Origin: Triplophysa rosa
Lineage: Eukaryota; Chordata; Actinopteri; Cypriniformes; Nemacheilidae
Length of the DNA: 64,000 nt
Direction of reading: 5' to 3'
NCBI RefSeq assembly: GCF_024868665.1
Contig: NC_079908.1
Span: 1,926,000-1,989,999 of the forward strand
Of this stretch, positions 10,201 through 22,380 are shown piece after piece. The position numbers and the translations under genes were made by a program. Below the pieces are notes generated by a model, which saw only the letters and a program-made list of their open reading frames with translations, had not been told where the DNA came from and did no database searches. The stretch's first letter is position 1; every line of letters starts with the position of its first letter.

Positions 10201-12130
10201 TCCCAACTGCAGCGCGCGTCCCGTCACCCGTTCACCATAGTTGCCAAATCTGCTTATAATACGCGACCTTGGGCTTCTTTTTCTGTCAAGTCGCGTTAAA
10301 AAATCACTTGTCGGTTGTGGTTTTGGGGCTTATTTAAAAAAATATGGTAGCTTGCTTCTGAATCTGACAAGCAACTTCGTTTCTTTACATCTATGGTCGC
10401 TGTTTTGTTCAACCCATTAACACTGTCTGCTCACAGCTAGGCTTTTTGAACTACATGAGGCAGTGCACAAGATCACAGCACCGCGAGAGCTATTTGAAAG
10501 CATACAGAGCCGTCTACTGTCGAATCACTCTCGCGGTACTATGATGTCACGCGCCGATTGGTCTGCGCGGCGCCGCAGGAGGTCACACAACAGATCTAAG
10601 CACATAAAAAATAGAGAAGCCAAGAATGCTGCAGTGGTCTCTTCACGTAATCATCAGCGCTCTTTGGATAATCGGAGGTAAATATCATACTAAAAAGATA
10701 AAATACTCACTTAAAGATAAAAAGCATTTTATAACTGGGCTACATCATTAAAAATGTTAAAAGTGTAGATCTACGTGTTTGGCTACACAGCGTTATTCAA
10801 GCCTAAGCACGTGAATAGCGTAATTTGTCCTCAAACACACCGCCTCCTTTCCTCTACCAACTAAACAAAATGTATTACATCTGTCACGATTAGAATGAAA
10901 TGTGAAAATGAATGAAACGTGTTCAGATCTGATCACGGTGCAGCAAAGATGGGGAGGGAGGGATGACCCTATTTATTAGGCTATAAGGTAAACATCAAAA
11001 CATTTTATTGTATTAAATAAATGTATTGATCATTGCAGAGTATAATTAAAAAAAGTATACATCCAATGCATATAGTTCAGTTTTACTTTATTTTAAATGT
11101 GTGGCTGTTACAGCTACGTTAAGTGGTCATTATATCTTCTCCTTTTCCATCTCTCCAGGCCTATACTGCTCACATCAGAGATTTGCAATTAATTTTTGTA
11201 AAATAATTTATGTTTGTGTTTTTCAAACAGGGTAGTGTCAGTTTAAAATGACCCAGGCTCGTTCATTAATAATACATAATTCATAATAATTTACATTGAT
11301 GATCATAAATAATGTAATAATGTTGGGCTTGTTCTGGGCTTGTTTTTGGAGCTGCAGTTACTTATTTGTCTTGCAAGAGTTGGCAACACTGCCGTTCACC
11401 CACGTTGCGCGGCTCGGGCCTGCCACAAGATCTCTGTTACATCTGCCTGGCATATAGGCTACTTAAACTGATATACAGAATAGGAAAGCACATGACAAAG
11501 ATTCCTCACGCATTGATTTGTTTTATTCTATTTTATTTATTTAGCAAATGATTGTTATGGTAGCCTATATTATACTCACTACTTGTTATAGACATTAGGA
11601 TACACGATTCAAATCTTCATGTAACGAATGTCATGCTCTCATCTGTGCATGTTTAAGTGTCAAAATAAAAACAGGCAAATTCAAATTGTTGCTGTGTCAT
11701 CTCTTTGTTATATTATTTTATTTATTATTATTATTGGTCATTATGATGCTTTAATTTCTTTTTACAAATTGACACATTTTCAAAAATAATGTATGATAAT
11801 ATTTTTTATTGTTTATTCTAATTTATATAATTGAAACTGCAGTTGTTTTATTAAAACAATAATAATACAAGTACAGCCAACTTATACAGTTAAGTACAAT
11901 AAAAACATGATAACATATTAAAAACAGAGATTTGAAGAACAGTGTTTTTGCAAATGAACTCTTCATATATTATTCACATGTGTACACTTTTGCAATAATC
12001 GTATATAATAACAATAATAAACATAATAGCTAATGTTGTTTCAGTGTTGTTGAATTAAAAACACTTCAGGATTTTTAAAGACTAAATCCTATCAACTCAC
12101 CAAACTAATACTGTGCTTAAAGAAAATTGT
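10200..12130. other. Core of the fold-back element
   Basis: About 1.9 kb, mostly AT-rich, lies between the arms. The only notable open frame is 10463-10681, a short Arg/Ser-rich product without a recognisable domain and not supported as a gene. The segment GCGCGGCTCGGGCCTGCCACA near 11398 echoes the arm sequence. No transposase is seen. Confidence 0.5.
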
Positions 12131-12144
12131 ACAAAAACTCTGCA

Positions 12145-12579
12145 TCTGTCTGAGTGTCAGACAGCTTAACATCGAGAGATCTTATGGCAGGCGTGACGCT
12201 AAGTTGAGGCAGATGCGACGCTAAGTAGCTGATGGGAGGCGTGCTCCATTACGAGTAAAACTGGCAGAATAAAGTAAACAAACAAGTAAATAAAAGCATG
12301 GTTGCGCTGTTTTGTTTGCTCTCGTCCGCATCTGTCTGAGTGTCAGGCAGCAAACAGCGAGAGATCTTGTGGCATGCGTGACGCTAAGTTGAGGCAGACG
12401 CGACGCTACGTAGCTGATGGGACGCGCGGTTCATACCATTGCAGGAAAAACGGGTCGCAAAACTGCACAATATTACAGTGGCAGGTCGCGAGGAAGGCAC
12501 GTAAAACAGTGGCAGGTCGCGAGGCAGGAGTGACAGGTCCGGTGACAGCTCCACCCGTCACGGAAAGATTTTACCCCTA
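12145..12579. repeat. Right inverted arm of the fold-back element
   Basis: This is the reverse complement of the left arm: two ~185-bp units (CTAAGTAGCTGATGGG at about 12220 and the related CTACGTAGCTGATGGG at about 12405), then GTGGCAGGTCGCGAGG repeats and the terminus. The open frame 12302-12676 runs through this arm and is a repeat artefact. Confidence 0.8.
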
Positions 12580-12795
12580 CTGCATTTTCACGCCTAGGCA
12601 AAGTGTGACACTGACACACATTTTTGAGTGGGCCAGTGTGTCTATTACATGCTTTGGCGTGGACCGGGGTGAATGAACATGACATCATTTATGACACAAT
12701 ATAAGTTATTCACTCTCAAATTATCTGATGGGCTTGTTTTTGTTATTGGATGCACTATTGAAAGTTTAACCCTAGTTTTACCTTTATCTCTGCAG

Positions 12796-12984
12796 CTACT
12801 GAGAGGCGTTACTATTGCTGCTGGTGGAGTATTGCCCAATATTCAGCCAGAACTGCTCTCCAAAAAGAGGGGCTCAAAAGCGAAGCTTGAAGCCATCATC
12901 ACCCCTGCACCAACAAAGAAGTCTAAAGCCACTAAAAACGCAGATGTCAAGAGACTTGGTACTAAAAAGTCGACAAGGGTTAAG
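12796..12984 (+). CDS. macroh2a1: macroh2a1 exon: H2A C-terminus and basic linker
   Basis: The exon follows CTCTGCAG and begins on a full codon, encoding LLRGVTIAAGGVLPNIQ, the H2A docking segment. PELLSKKRGSKAKLEAIITP comes next and then the Lys-rich linker. It ends at AAG followed by GTAGTG; an in-phase alternative donor six bases earlier (AGG|GTTAAG, exon end 12978) is also possible. The linker is the least conserved part of macroH2A and mediates DNA and chromatin-fibre contacts. The frame is open and the residues match macroH2A1 better than macroH2A2. Confidence 0.93.
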
Positions 12985-13237
12985 GTAGTGACTTCCTTAG
13001 ATCTGTTCACCCACAACAACAACAAAAAAACAATGATCAAACAGTCAGTTCTGGTCCTTGATTCTGATTGGTTGAGCCGCGTTCTAAGCCATTCTAAAAT
13101 ACCTGATGTGTAACTGCTGACTGCATTACATAGCCTAAATATCACTGTGCCGCTGTTGTTGCGTCTGTGTTTATTGGCTTTGCTACGTATATGGAATAAC
13201 CATTTTATAAAAGTAATGAGCCCCGCGAAGCAGTGGG

Positions 13238-13738
13238 TAACACCGCATCCTAACCAAACGTGATGCGATGAGATTCCTGCGATAAGCAATTTGTTTGTCC
13301 ATACCGAACGCGAAAAAGGGGCGGGACGCAACAATCAATCACAATCAATCACAGCCAATCAGAACAGTTTTCCTCTGTCCACGCAGCCTCGCACGCTGCA
13401 TCTGAAGAGTGCACAAAGAGAGATCAGTAATGCCTCACCAGACGCTATGCTATAATTTTAGAACCTAAACGTATGTAATCAAACGTATATAGCCTGTCCT
13501 CATCCATGTTTGGCGATTAATATTCATGAAGTGCAGAACTTACATCGAATGAGATCGTTGTGTGGGCGGAGCTGTCAGCCGCGACGTTGCAGAAACAGAA
13601 ACCGTTTATAAAATAGAAACGGCCATTGCTCATCACACGGAGCTGTCACGGCTGGCTAGGACAAAACCTCTGGTTAACATGGAAAAGATACCTCTTATCG
13701 CATGTCGCAGCATTGCGTTTGGTTAGGACGCGGTGTTA
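13238..13738. mobile_element. 501-bp inverted-repeat element (DIRS B target family)
   Basis: The termini are TAACACCGCATCCTAACCAA at the left and the near reverse complement ending GGTTAGGACGCGGTGTTA at the right. It is non-coding. A second copy, in reverse orientation, lies at 42837-48771 and is interrupted there by DIRS element B. The uninterrupted copy here preserves the empty target (AAAC/GTTT near 13617-13620). Confidence 0.8.
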
Positions 13739-14240
13739 CTAGTGCGTTTTATAACAGCTAGTGATTCCGCTTGTCGTCATGCCTAACAACGCCCCTAAAC
13801 TGTATAAAATGCACTGTAACCTACTGCTTCGTGGGGATTATTGCTATATTTTACACAATTTATAAAAAATAATGCAATGCTAAGTATGACATTTCCAAAT
13901 AAACACACACCGAAATGATGGCCACAGTCTTCACAGTGCAATTCCAAAACAATTATCAGTGCTTTGCAGCAGTGCAAGGTGCTGCAAAGTACGGATGGTA
14001 CGGATCATTGCCGTAATATGGTGACTTGTTGCAAAATTTTGTGAACTTTTTATTCACGTAATTGCTCTTAGCAGCATAATTATATCCAGTGTTTCTCTAA
14101 AGAGTTCAACACAAATAAATGATGCATTAGAATTGATTTCTGTGAAAACATGTTTATTCATTTAAAATGAAAAGTACAGAGTACGTGTATGCTGCGAATG
14201 TACATGTTAAATGCTTTACCGCTTTGTTTTTGTGTGACAG

Positions 14241-14339
14241 AAACGGGGTGAGACGAGTAAATCAGCAAGCGCAGACAGGACCACAGCGGCTGATAGGTTT
14301 ACTGTGCTCTCCTCCAAGACTCTGTTTCTCGGCCAGAAG
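14241..14339 (+). CDS. macroh2a1: macroh2a1 exon: linker to macro-domain start
   Basis: The 99-nt exon has phase 0 at both ends, preceded by TGTGACAG and followed by GTACAC. It encodes KRGETSKSASADRTT, then DRFTVLSSKTLFLGQK. The second half is the first strand of the macro domain and corresponds to the vertebrate GFTVLSTKSLFLGQK block that immediately precedes the alternatively spliced exon. Confidence 0.95.
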
Positions 14340-14504
14340 GTACACATATCTTTATTAAATTCTAGTCTTAATCTTGGAGATATTGTGATAACTTTTTACA
14401 TTTTTGATGTTTGTTTTCTGCTTCAGTCTCTGTCAGAGAAGAGTTTCGAGCCTCTTCTAAAAATGCAATCACCTAAACATGATACCTGTGATGAAAACAA
14501 TTAA

Positions 14505-14690
14505 GGCGGATTGTTACTTCTCTGTCGGGCCTACGTTGTAGCAACACATCAGTATTCATGTATACTTCTACGTCGTTGTCTGCGTGGATGTCAGTGTCTA
14601 TTGACGTGTTGCTTGTCAAGTCAAGTCAACTTTATTTATATAGCGTTTTTCACAATTTTCATTGTTACAAAGCAGCTGTACATGAAACAT
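14505..14690 (-). repeat. Repeat fragment plus reversed LINE tail
   Basis: Positions 14505-14620 resemble the repeat at 6108-6605 (TATACTTCTACGTCGTTGTC). Positions 14622-14690 are the reverse complement of the LINE 3' tail (TTTATTTATATAGCG, CATTGTTACAAAGCAGCTG). Both are fragments within a macroh2a1 intron. Confidence 0.55.
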
Positions 14691-16207
14691 ATTGACTATA
14701 AGCCAAACATTAAAATTATACAAGTTAAAACAAAAAACTGAACTAAAGCACGTGCGCACCCCATTGCCAACAAAACACAGACATCAGTTTCACTTACCGC
14801 GTGCAGTTCATGTCCGGCATCTTGTAGCGCTGGGACCGCTCCATCTATCAGTTTCAAACCATCTCCAAATCCAGTGTTATATCTATATAACATTCATCAC
14901 CCAAATGCAGTAAACAAACAAACACAGCGGAACTTTGCGATTGTAGTGCTCTCTCTCTATCTCCTGCACAGAAGTGAAAGTGACGTGTGCGCATGCTCCT
15001 TCTCCTGCTCTCCTTGGTTGATTTGTGGGGGTGCCACATGCTTTTCCAGGAGAATTGTCCAATAAGGGACTAAGAAAAGTTGTTAAGAAACAGATTTTCA
15101 TGTTCGAAAAAAACTTTCTGAAACCTATACGAACGCTGGGGGAGTGTATCAAGCATAGAAATACAACGTCATACGTCCAACTCGTTTTTTGACAAGTCGA
15201 CCATGTTAAGGAGAAGTCAGCATGTTTAACATTGTAAAGAAGTCAGAATGCATGAAACACAGTTGCAGCACCCCTTTAAGTTATATTATATACTGTATTG
15301 CATTTATTCAACCAAACAGAAAATTTGTTTAAATTCAAATATAAGCTTTTTTAGCCCACAATAGCCAGCAACTGAATTACCCAGTCTACAGTCTACATAC
15401 AGTAGTGAGCAAAGCTCATTCACATTCTGCGTTCTCCTGCTGTGTACAGTATAACGCTGATTCAATGAGCAAACTGCACACCTTAAAACATTACAATGAT
15501 GTTTAGGAACTTTTTCAAGAAACTGAAACAAGAGTCACCTGAACAGCAGTGAAATACCTTTATACAGCTCCTAATATAGCTCTTTATTAGAAAATTAAAC
15601 TGCAAAAACAGTGTCTCCATTGCAGTAAATTACATAGCTAACAAGTTAAAAGTATGTCTAGCCAGTATTATTTTGGGTGACCAGTAGGAATGGCTAAACT
15701 TAAATGCGACAAAGTTACATTCAACGAATTGTTTATTTAAAAAAATAACATAAAATAAAATTCAACAAATTATTTATTTAATACAATCATTATACAGTAA
15801 AATATTAATATACATTACTATGAATATAAATTAAATATAAATATATAAAAACACAAATATAAATAAAACACAGACTTGAAGTTAACTGTGGGCCAGACGT
15901 GTGCGTCTGTGGAAACCGTCTATAAAACATGAACATTATGGCAATTCACCCTTATGTCACCATATGGCATGATTCTGAAGTTTTTACAGTAATTTTCGGT
16001 GGTGACTTGTTTCACCAGAGCTCCACCCAGTGATTTTGGGCGGTGCCTTCTGTTTTCATTTGTGTATGTTCTGCTCACCTTCATCTATCGCAGATATTTC
16101 CTTTTTTACCTTTCTCTCTATCAGTCACTATTCTCTTTTCGTGGTTTCATTGCGTTCTCTACAGTGTATGTGTGTCACTCACAATATTTGTTTGCCTGTT
16201 GTTGTAG
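14691..16207. other. Intron sequence without recognised features
   Basis: It is AT-rich, especially 15720-15870, with no repeat class assigned. I looked here for the macroH2A1.1 type of variable exon (a KLNLIHSEI-like start and INPTNADI-like block) and did not see it. The run before 16208 is the acceptor tract of the next exon. Confidence 0.4.
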
Positions 16208-16372
<165 letters not shown>

Positions 16373-16599
16373 TAATTCATTAATCACAATTAACAGAATT
16401 AAATATTTTCACTACACCAATGGTTGCATATAGCCAAAATGTGTCTAAGGTAGCACAAAATGTCTTCATGTTTGTCACAAAAGAATCCTTAAAAAATTAT
16501 ATCTGAAAAACACTTTATATGTTGTTACTCATAGATAGGCTAATGTCATCAAGTACTGTACCAATGGAGATTATTGTTAATTATTTCAGTTAAGGATAG

Positions 16600-17050
16600 T
16601 GGTTTGCAAAACATTGAGCTCACTCATTTTCTGTTGTGCGATTTTCATAAATGGGCCATTCTACAGAATTGGTGCAAACTGCTCCACAATCCCAGAATCG
16701 AAAATCACATTTAAAAAGCATTTATAGTTTTAAAGCATTTATGAATAGTTTTAACGATATTTTGGAGCCCCTAACTCTCTAAACCTAAACACTTCTCAAC
16801 CAACTCGCGTAACAAACCTTCTGAATTGAAGCCATAAGAGATATCTGTGAATAAAATGCAATCAGTCAGATCTCGTTCAAACGTTTCGACGTCATGACGC
16901 AATTGTTCAAGAGAGCCAATGACACTTCACATTCATAGCTGACGTCATGACGCAATTGGTCATGAGATACACGAGAGCCAATGCTATTATTTCACATTCA
17001 CAGCTTACGTATGACTTCGCCTGGCAGTAATTTTAAACATGCGTTTCACC
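16600..17050. repeat. Dispersed repeat with duplicated GACGTCATGACGCAATTG
   Basis: The 18-mer GACGTCATGACGCAATTG occurs twice (about 16890 and 16942), each followed by GAGAGCCAATG. The reverse complement of parts of this stretch is found at 7150-7370 and 7599-7620. It is a non-coding mobile-repeat family of unknown class. Confidence 0.5.
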
Positions 17051-17712
17051 CGGAAGGTCACAGGATGTGAATATTTCCTGTGGATGGTGCACACTTTAGC
17101 ACGATCATTTGACTTCGGTGCACTTGGAATACTTGTATGCTTCGAAAAACATTTGTGACTGTTTTATATGCTGTGTTGGATGTTACATAATAAATGTGGT
17201 ACGTTACTTGTTCAAAATGCATAATGTGTAATGGATAGGTAATGCAGGGGGAGGCGCAGGTGATCAGCAGAACAAGAGAAAGTATAATACACCGCCAAAC
17301 TGAGAAATGCAACCACAAGCCTAGAAGGCGATAGCAAATGGATGGAACAGCGTTTCCGCTCTATTCGTTTTGCTGTGGCGTGCCGCCAATCCTCCCTGCC
17401 ACAGCTGCATTGTGTGGGGATTGCCAATTGAGTTAATAGTCATTTCCATGGTGTGACAGTAAGGGGGAATTGAAGGTGATATATGTTGTGATTAGACATG
17501 AACTTCATTCAAGTTTGATTTGACTGTTGTGGAATAATATTGTTTAATCATCTGTAAGGTTGTGTATATTGCTTTGAAGTATTGATTTACTAATGTTTTG
17601 TGACCCTTGTTACTTAAAAATGTTGTCAACTTTTTTTTTTGTCCCAAGTTCTGCTGCCCAAAAATAAAAATCAGACATTTAATTTATCTTTTTTTTTCAT
17701 ATTCATATACAC
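17051..17712. other. Intron sequence before the Gypsy-like element
   Basis: No gene is seen. It should contain the 5' UTR or upstream LTR of the Gypsy element if that were complete, but nothing resembling the LTR at 21722-22380 was found. GGTGTGACAGTAAGGGGGAA at about 17450 is not a convincing match. Confidence 0.4.
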
Positions 17713-18728
17713 ATGAATTACAAGTGTTTAGACATGAAAACGACCCCTCCTCCTCAATTCACCTGTGTGGATGTTGAGGAACTGGAGGCACCTAGCATTG
17801 CCACTCCTATATTGTCATCTACTTTACCTACCCTCTTTGGACCTCTACCACATGGCCCAGCCCTACGTAATATCTCAACTCCACTCAGTACCACTTATCC
17901 CGGGACACAAGTGCGGTTGTCATCCCCTATTTCCACTCCAGCACAAGACAACCCCACGTGTGGGGCCATGAGCCGAATAACATGCAACTTTGCACTTCAT
18001 CAGAAGATAACTCTACTTCAGGGACTCAACATGATTTACCCAACATTCTACCAACTCCTGGAAGAGAAATACAACAGTTTACTGCTCAGGTACAAGAGAA
18101 CTGGGATGTTCTATTCAACTTTATGAGAAAACAAGAAAAGACAGTGAGTGAACTTAACCAGGAAATGAAAGTGGGCTTTTCTCAGCACGAACGACAAATC
18201 GCTGATCTTGCTGCAAAAGTGGAGGATAACAAGAGTCAAACCTTCACTATGCTGACCACTCATAAACGACAAGAGGAGTCTAAATCAGACATGCTGACTA
18301 AGGAAATACAGCAAATATCCACAGATGAACTCCCAAAGATAGAATCTACCTTACTATCAGAATTTCGTTTCATGGTGGATCAACTACAGTCAGAAATGCA
18401 GCAGGACAACAAAGCTATTCAACACATATTTCAAACAAGCCATGATCACATTACTACAAAACTCCAGCAATATGACAGCCAAATTGACAAACTGTCTACG
18501 TGTGTAAAGGAGATGAATACTGAAACCGTGAAAGGATTACAAGGTCAAAAGAAACAAATTAAGGAAACGCTATCATTACCACAAGTTGTAAGTACTGCTG
18601 TTACATCACCTTCTCCAGTGGAGGCTATTTTAGAAATTGCTTTCACTTCAACCCCGTTTTCCACATCTGTGTCAAAGAGTGACCATATCAAAATAACTTT
18701 TCCTACTTTTGGAAGGGGCATCAGATGA
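17713..18728 (+). pseudogene. Gypsy-like element: gag N-terminal coiled-coil region
   Basis: Two frames cover this region: 17713-18126, Pro/Thr-rich at the start, and 17958-18728, which contains long heptad-like helices (for example NFMRKQEKTVSELNQEMK). The coherent reading switches frame between about 17950 and 17980, so a small indel is likely. The second frame ends 20 bp inside the next ORF. The position and coiled-coil character fit the N-terminal part of a retroelement Gag, but the extension is long and I cannot match it to a named family. Confidence 0.65.
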
Positions 18729-20103
18729 TGCAGATCCCCTTCTTTACTTAGCCAAATGTCAGGATTTTTTGGCTCTGCACCCCTTGACTGATGCTGATAT
18801 CCTGGCCACTTTTCGTACGGTATTGTATGGAACTGCTCGTGACTGGTGGGAGGTCAGTCGGTCCAGCATATCCACATGGAGTGAGTTTGAAGCTGCCTTC
18901 CTCTCTGCATTTTTGTCGGAAGACTATGAGGATGAACTGGCTGAACGTGTCCGAACCAAAACTCAAGGTGAAAAGGAATCTATTAGAGACTTTGCTTTCT
19001 CCTACCGAGCCCTTTGTAAAAGATGGAAGCCAGATCTAACGGAGGGTGAAATTATTAAGATGATACTTAAGAACATCAAGCCTTACCTTGCGAGCCAATT
19101 GCGTAGTCGAGTAAGTAATGTGGAGGAGCTGGTAAAGCTAGGTCACCAGTTTGAGAAAGATTATGAACAACAACGTAGATATGAAAGTCGAATAGCCCCA
19201 AAGTATTTACTTGCACCCCAAAAACCTTCATCGAACAGACCTGTAGACAAAATCTTAATTCAGTGTTGGAGATGCAGAAGACAGCGTCCACCAGGCAAAT
19301 GTCCATATTATGTCCCTCCACAGTCACCCCAATCATCTGGTCACCAACATATCAGCATAAAAAACCCTTACTCTTCTCCTCAGGAAAGAGGTCAGGCGAT
19401 CAACCATTCGATGACTGCTGCAAGAATGCAGAAGTCATCATCTGCTACCAAGAAAACCTCAAAGTCCACAAGCTTTAATGCACCTATCACAATACCACAG
19501 CAATTGATAGTTCCAATCAGTATTGATTCTTGGACTGGAAAAGCTATTGTGGATACCGGTGCTAGTTACACCCTCCTTCATGAAAGCCTCTGGAAACAGC
19601 TCACATCACCTGATCAGCTCCATCCATGGTCCCTGGGTCCTCTCTACCTGGCAAATGGAGAAGCAGAGTTTCCCTTAGGATGGATGAATGCCACAATACA
19701 TCTACACGAACAAACTTTTACCCTACCTGTTGCTGTTTTGTCTTCTCAAGCCCTTGCCTATTATGTAGTTCTGGGGCTAGACTTCATTTTTTTTAGTGGA
19801 ATGCTGATAAATGTTGCTGGTCAGAAATATTCTTTTAGGCTTACACCTACAAAAGAGCACCCATTTCAACCGGGAAATGCAAGTGTGCCAACTGAAAATT
19901 CGCAACAAGAACACTTGAAATGCAAGAAAACCGCACAGAATCTGTCCTTGTTAAGCACTATTCCACCTCAATCTCCCCAGTTGCTAGTTCACCAACCCGA
20001 CACTCGGGATGAGCAAACATTAATTAAAATTGCTGTGGAAGAAGCGCATGTACCTCCAGATGGTAAACAAGAACTGCTCCGCATTCTGGAAAGCAATCCT
20101 TGA
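18709..20103 (+). pseudogene. Gypsy-like element: gag capsid and protease
   Basis: The ORF (TTG-initiated as bounded; it really continues from the upstream frame) encodes a capsid-type Gag domain (GTARDWWEVS, FEAAFLSAFLSED, GEKESIRDFAFSYRALCKRW at about residues 40-110). A degenerate zinc-knuckle-like CWRCRRQRPPGKC follows near residue 185, then an aspartic protease with DTGA in AIVDTGASYTLLHESLWK at about residue 280 and VVLGLDF further on. A TGA at 20101-20103 ends it, but the same frame continues straight into reverse transcriptase. A Ty3/Gypsy Gag-Pro is the best call. The stop could be an inactivating mutation or a readthrough site. Confidence 0.85.
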
Positions 20104-21666
20104 GTGTGTACCCTCGTGACTGGACAGACTGATGTTCTGCAACATCGTATTCACTCCACTTGTCAAGTACCCATTAAACAAAGACCATATCGCTTGTCCC
20201 CCCCCCCCAAACAACTTGCCATGGAAGAACAGCTTAAGGAAATGTTGAGGCAAGGAATTGTTGAACCATCGCATTCTGGGTGGGCCTCACCAGTGGTATT
20301 GGTACCAAAAAAAGACTGCAAATATAGATTCTGTGTGGACTACCGAAAGATTAATTCTGTAACAGAAAGTGATGCTTACCCTCTTCCTAACATTTCGGAA
20401 ATCTTAGAATCACTCGCTGGAGCAGCCATCTTCTCAACCATTGACCTTAACAGTGGCTATTGGCAGGTGGAAATAGACCCCGAAAGCAAAGCCAAGACTG
20501 CCTTTATCACTCCTGCGGGTCTTTATGAATTTAATGTTATGTCTTTTGGACTCAAGAATGCTCCTGCAACCTTCCAAAGGCTCATGGAAACAGTCCTGGG
20601 GGAGGCTAGGAGAAAAATGTGTTTCTTCTATATCGACGATATCATCGTTTACTCGCCTTCAGTAACTCAACACTTCTGTGACATCCAGTCAGTCCTCCAC
20701 AGGTTGGAAACCGCTGGCCTGACTATTAATTTAAAGAAAAGCAAGTTTTGTCTTCAAGAAATCACCTTTCTAGGACATGTTGTAAGTGTTCAAGGCATTT
20801 CAGCAGACCCCAGTAAAACTCAAGCCATTCATGCCTACCCTGTACCTAGAAACCTGAAGGAAGTCCAGAGGTTCCTCGGTTTGGCTGGATGGTACCATCG
20901 ATTTGTCCCAAATTTTTCAAGGACAGCCGAACCCCTCAACTCACTGAAAAAGAAGGGACATCGGTTCCAATGGACAACTCAATGCCAACAAGCACTTGAA
21001 CAACTAAAAGCTTGTCTTACCTCACCACCAATTCTTGGTCACCCTGACTTTCATTATCCTTTCATTGTGTACACTGATGCCAGTAACACAGGGTTGGGTG
21101 CTATTCTGGCACAACGGAAAGACCAGTGCGAAGATGTCATTGCCTATGCCAGTAGAACATTAACCGGGGCGGAATTAAACTACACAGCCACAGAAAAGGA
21201 ATGTCTGGCTGTCGTGTGGGCCTTGGAGAAATGGCCACACTACCTGGAACCCAAACTCTTCACAGTGGTCGCTGATCACTCTGCTCTCCAATGGGTCATG
21301 AATTCTACCAAAACCACCAGCCGACTCATCCGTTGGGTCCTGTGCCTGCAAAAAATCAATTTCGTTATCGAGTACCGAAAGGGGAAACTCAATGTAGCTC
21401 CAGATGCTTTATCCAGGTCTTCACAAACTTCCAGTTGTAACCTGTACACCAGCAAAAAAGATTCAGAACTGCCATGGTCTGATGTTTTGTGGGAAGAACA
21501 ACACAAAGACTTGGAAGAAACTGGTGAAGATGTCCGTACAGCACATGTCTGTAATTTAAAAATGGTTTTTCCATCGGCTGATGAATTGGAGTCCCGAGAA
21601 AAACTAAAACTTTATGAGATATTTCAAGAAACATCTGATGAGGACAAAGAATTCCTAGGTTTCTAA
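20104..21666 (+). pseudogene. Gypsy-like element: reverse transcriptase and RNase H
   Basis: In frame with the protease ORF after one TGA, this encodes the RT domain: GWASPVVLVPKKD, FCVDYRKIN, FSTIDLNSGYWQ, VMSFGLKNAPATFQRLM, and the catalytic YIDDIIVYS with the Asp pair. Then come FLGLAGWYHRFV, a Ty3-type RNase H (YTDASNTGLGAILAQ, TATEKECLAVVWALEKW, VVADHSALQWVM), and the tether end NVAPDALSRSS. The ORF stops at 21664-21666 with no chromodomain, zinc finger or integrase, so the element cannot integrate by itself. A C10 homopolymer lies at about 20198-20208 inside the coding sequence. It makes a DNA copy of element RNA in the cytoplasmic particle if ever expressed. Confidence 0.9.
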
Positions 21667-21704
21667 ATGTTTTTTTTCCAACCATTTTGTTGTTGTTGTT
21701 TTTT

Positions 21705-21721
21705 CCAGGGGGGGGGGGGAG
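21705..21721 (+). other. Polypurine tract of the Gypsy-like element
   Basis: A G-rich run (CAGGGGGGGGGGGAG) lies directly before TGTGGCAG. In LTR retroelements the plus-strand primer tract abuts the 3' LTR, and this fits the end of the RT ORF 40 bp upstream. Confidence 0.7.
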
Positions 21722-22380
21722 TGTGGCAGTGCACAAAAAAGCCAAAACCCTATTTTTTCATTCACTTTGAGGAAACATAGCGGAAGGAAGTAGATACAAG
21801 GAAATGTGTTTGTACGGAAGAGGAGAGCGCGTCATCAGAAAGTGCGTGGATTGAATGGATTGCAGGGAGAAACTGTCGAGGATGAGCGCTTATTGAATTG
21901 CGGCCTCCTGTGAGCGAGATCTGGTGTGTGGTGGAGTTTATGGTACTTCTCGAAAACACTTCATGATTAACCATTTGGAGTAGCTGGCAAAGCTTGGCGA
22001 TTTACAGTATGTACTCTACTGTTGTGGGTGTCTGGCGAAATCCGTCTAAACTCTCCTGTTCCTTTCAGGATCACTAATCTGGATGACGCGTTTCTTTGGG
22101 GGGGGGTTTGTTTGTTTGTTTGTTTTGGATTTCCATATATCGTTTTTTGCTCTGGTTTGCTTTTGGGTTAACGTGTTTTGTTAACTCTTACTTCCTTGCA
22201 AGGAAGAAGATTACTGTGCTGAACTGTTTTCCCCTTAAACATTTATATATATTTGTTTTGGACAGTTTCAAATAAATCACAAAAACTAAATTTGTCTGGG
22301 ATTTTGACTTTTTAGAAATTAATGTAAACGGTGGTTTGCTATCCGGGATATTGTGATCTTATGACGGGATTCATCCTGTC
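21722..22380 (+). repeat. LTR of the Gypsy-like element
   Basis: It starts TGTGGCAGTGCAC right after the polypurine tract. It includes AATAAA at about 22271 and runs to about 22380, where a primer-binding-like TGGCGCCCAAACAAC follows. A 3' LTR should be followed by host DNA. The primer site instead marks this LTR as also being the 5' LTR of a second, truncated unit. No matching LTR was found before 17713. The right border is approximate. Confidence 0.65.

Larger units (their letters stand above)
9233..12579. mobile_element. Fold-back type DNA element with long inverted arms
   Basis: The termini are GTAAAATCTTTCCGTGACGG (left, 9233) and its reverse complement ending at about 12579. After shared TGGCAGGTCGCGAGG-type short repeats, each arm holds ~185-bp tandem units (three on the left, two on the right) with the motif TAGCGTC...GCCTCAA...TAGCGTCACGCCTGCC. 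The centre (10200-12130) has no transposase-like ORF. Long arms with internal subrepeats suggest a fold-back or Mutator-like non-autonomous element. No clean target duplication was found. Confidence 0.65.

Noticed and set aside
12302..12676. 124-codon ORF as a gene
   Set aside because: It lies wholly in the inverted arm of the fold-back element and reads through its short repeats.
14428..14504. Possible extra macroh2a1 exon (SLSEKSFEPLLKMQ)
   Set aside because: It has an AG before it but no match to any macroH2A segment, and the exons at 14241 and 16208 already join in phase without it.
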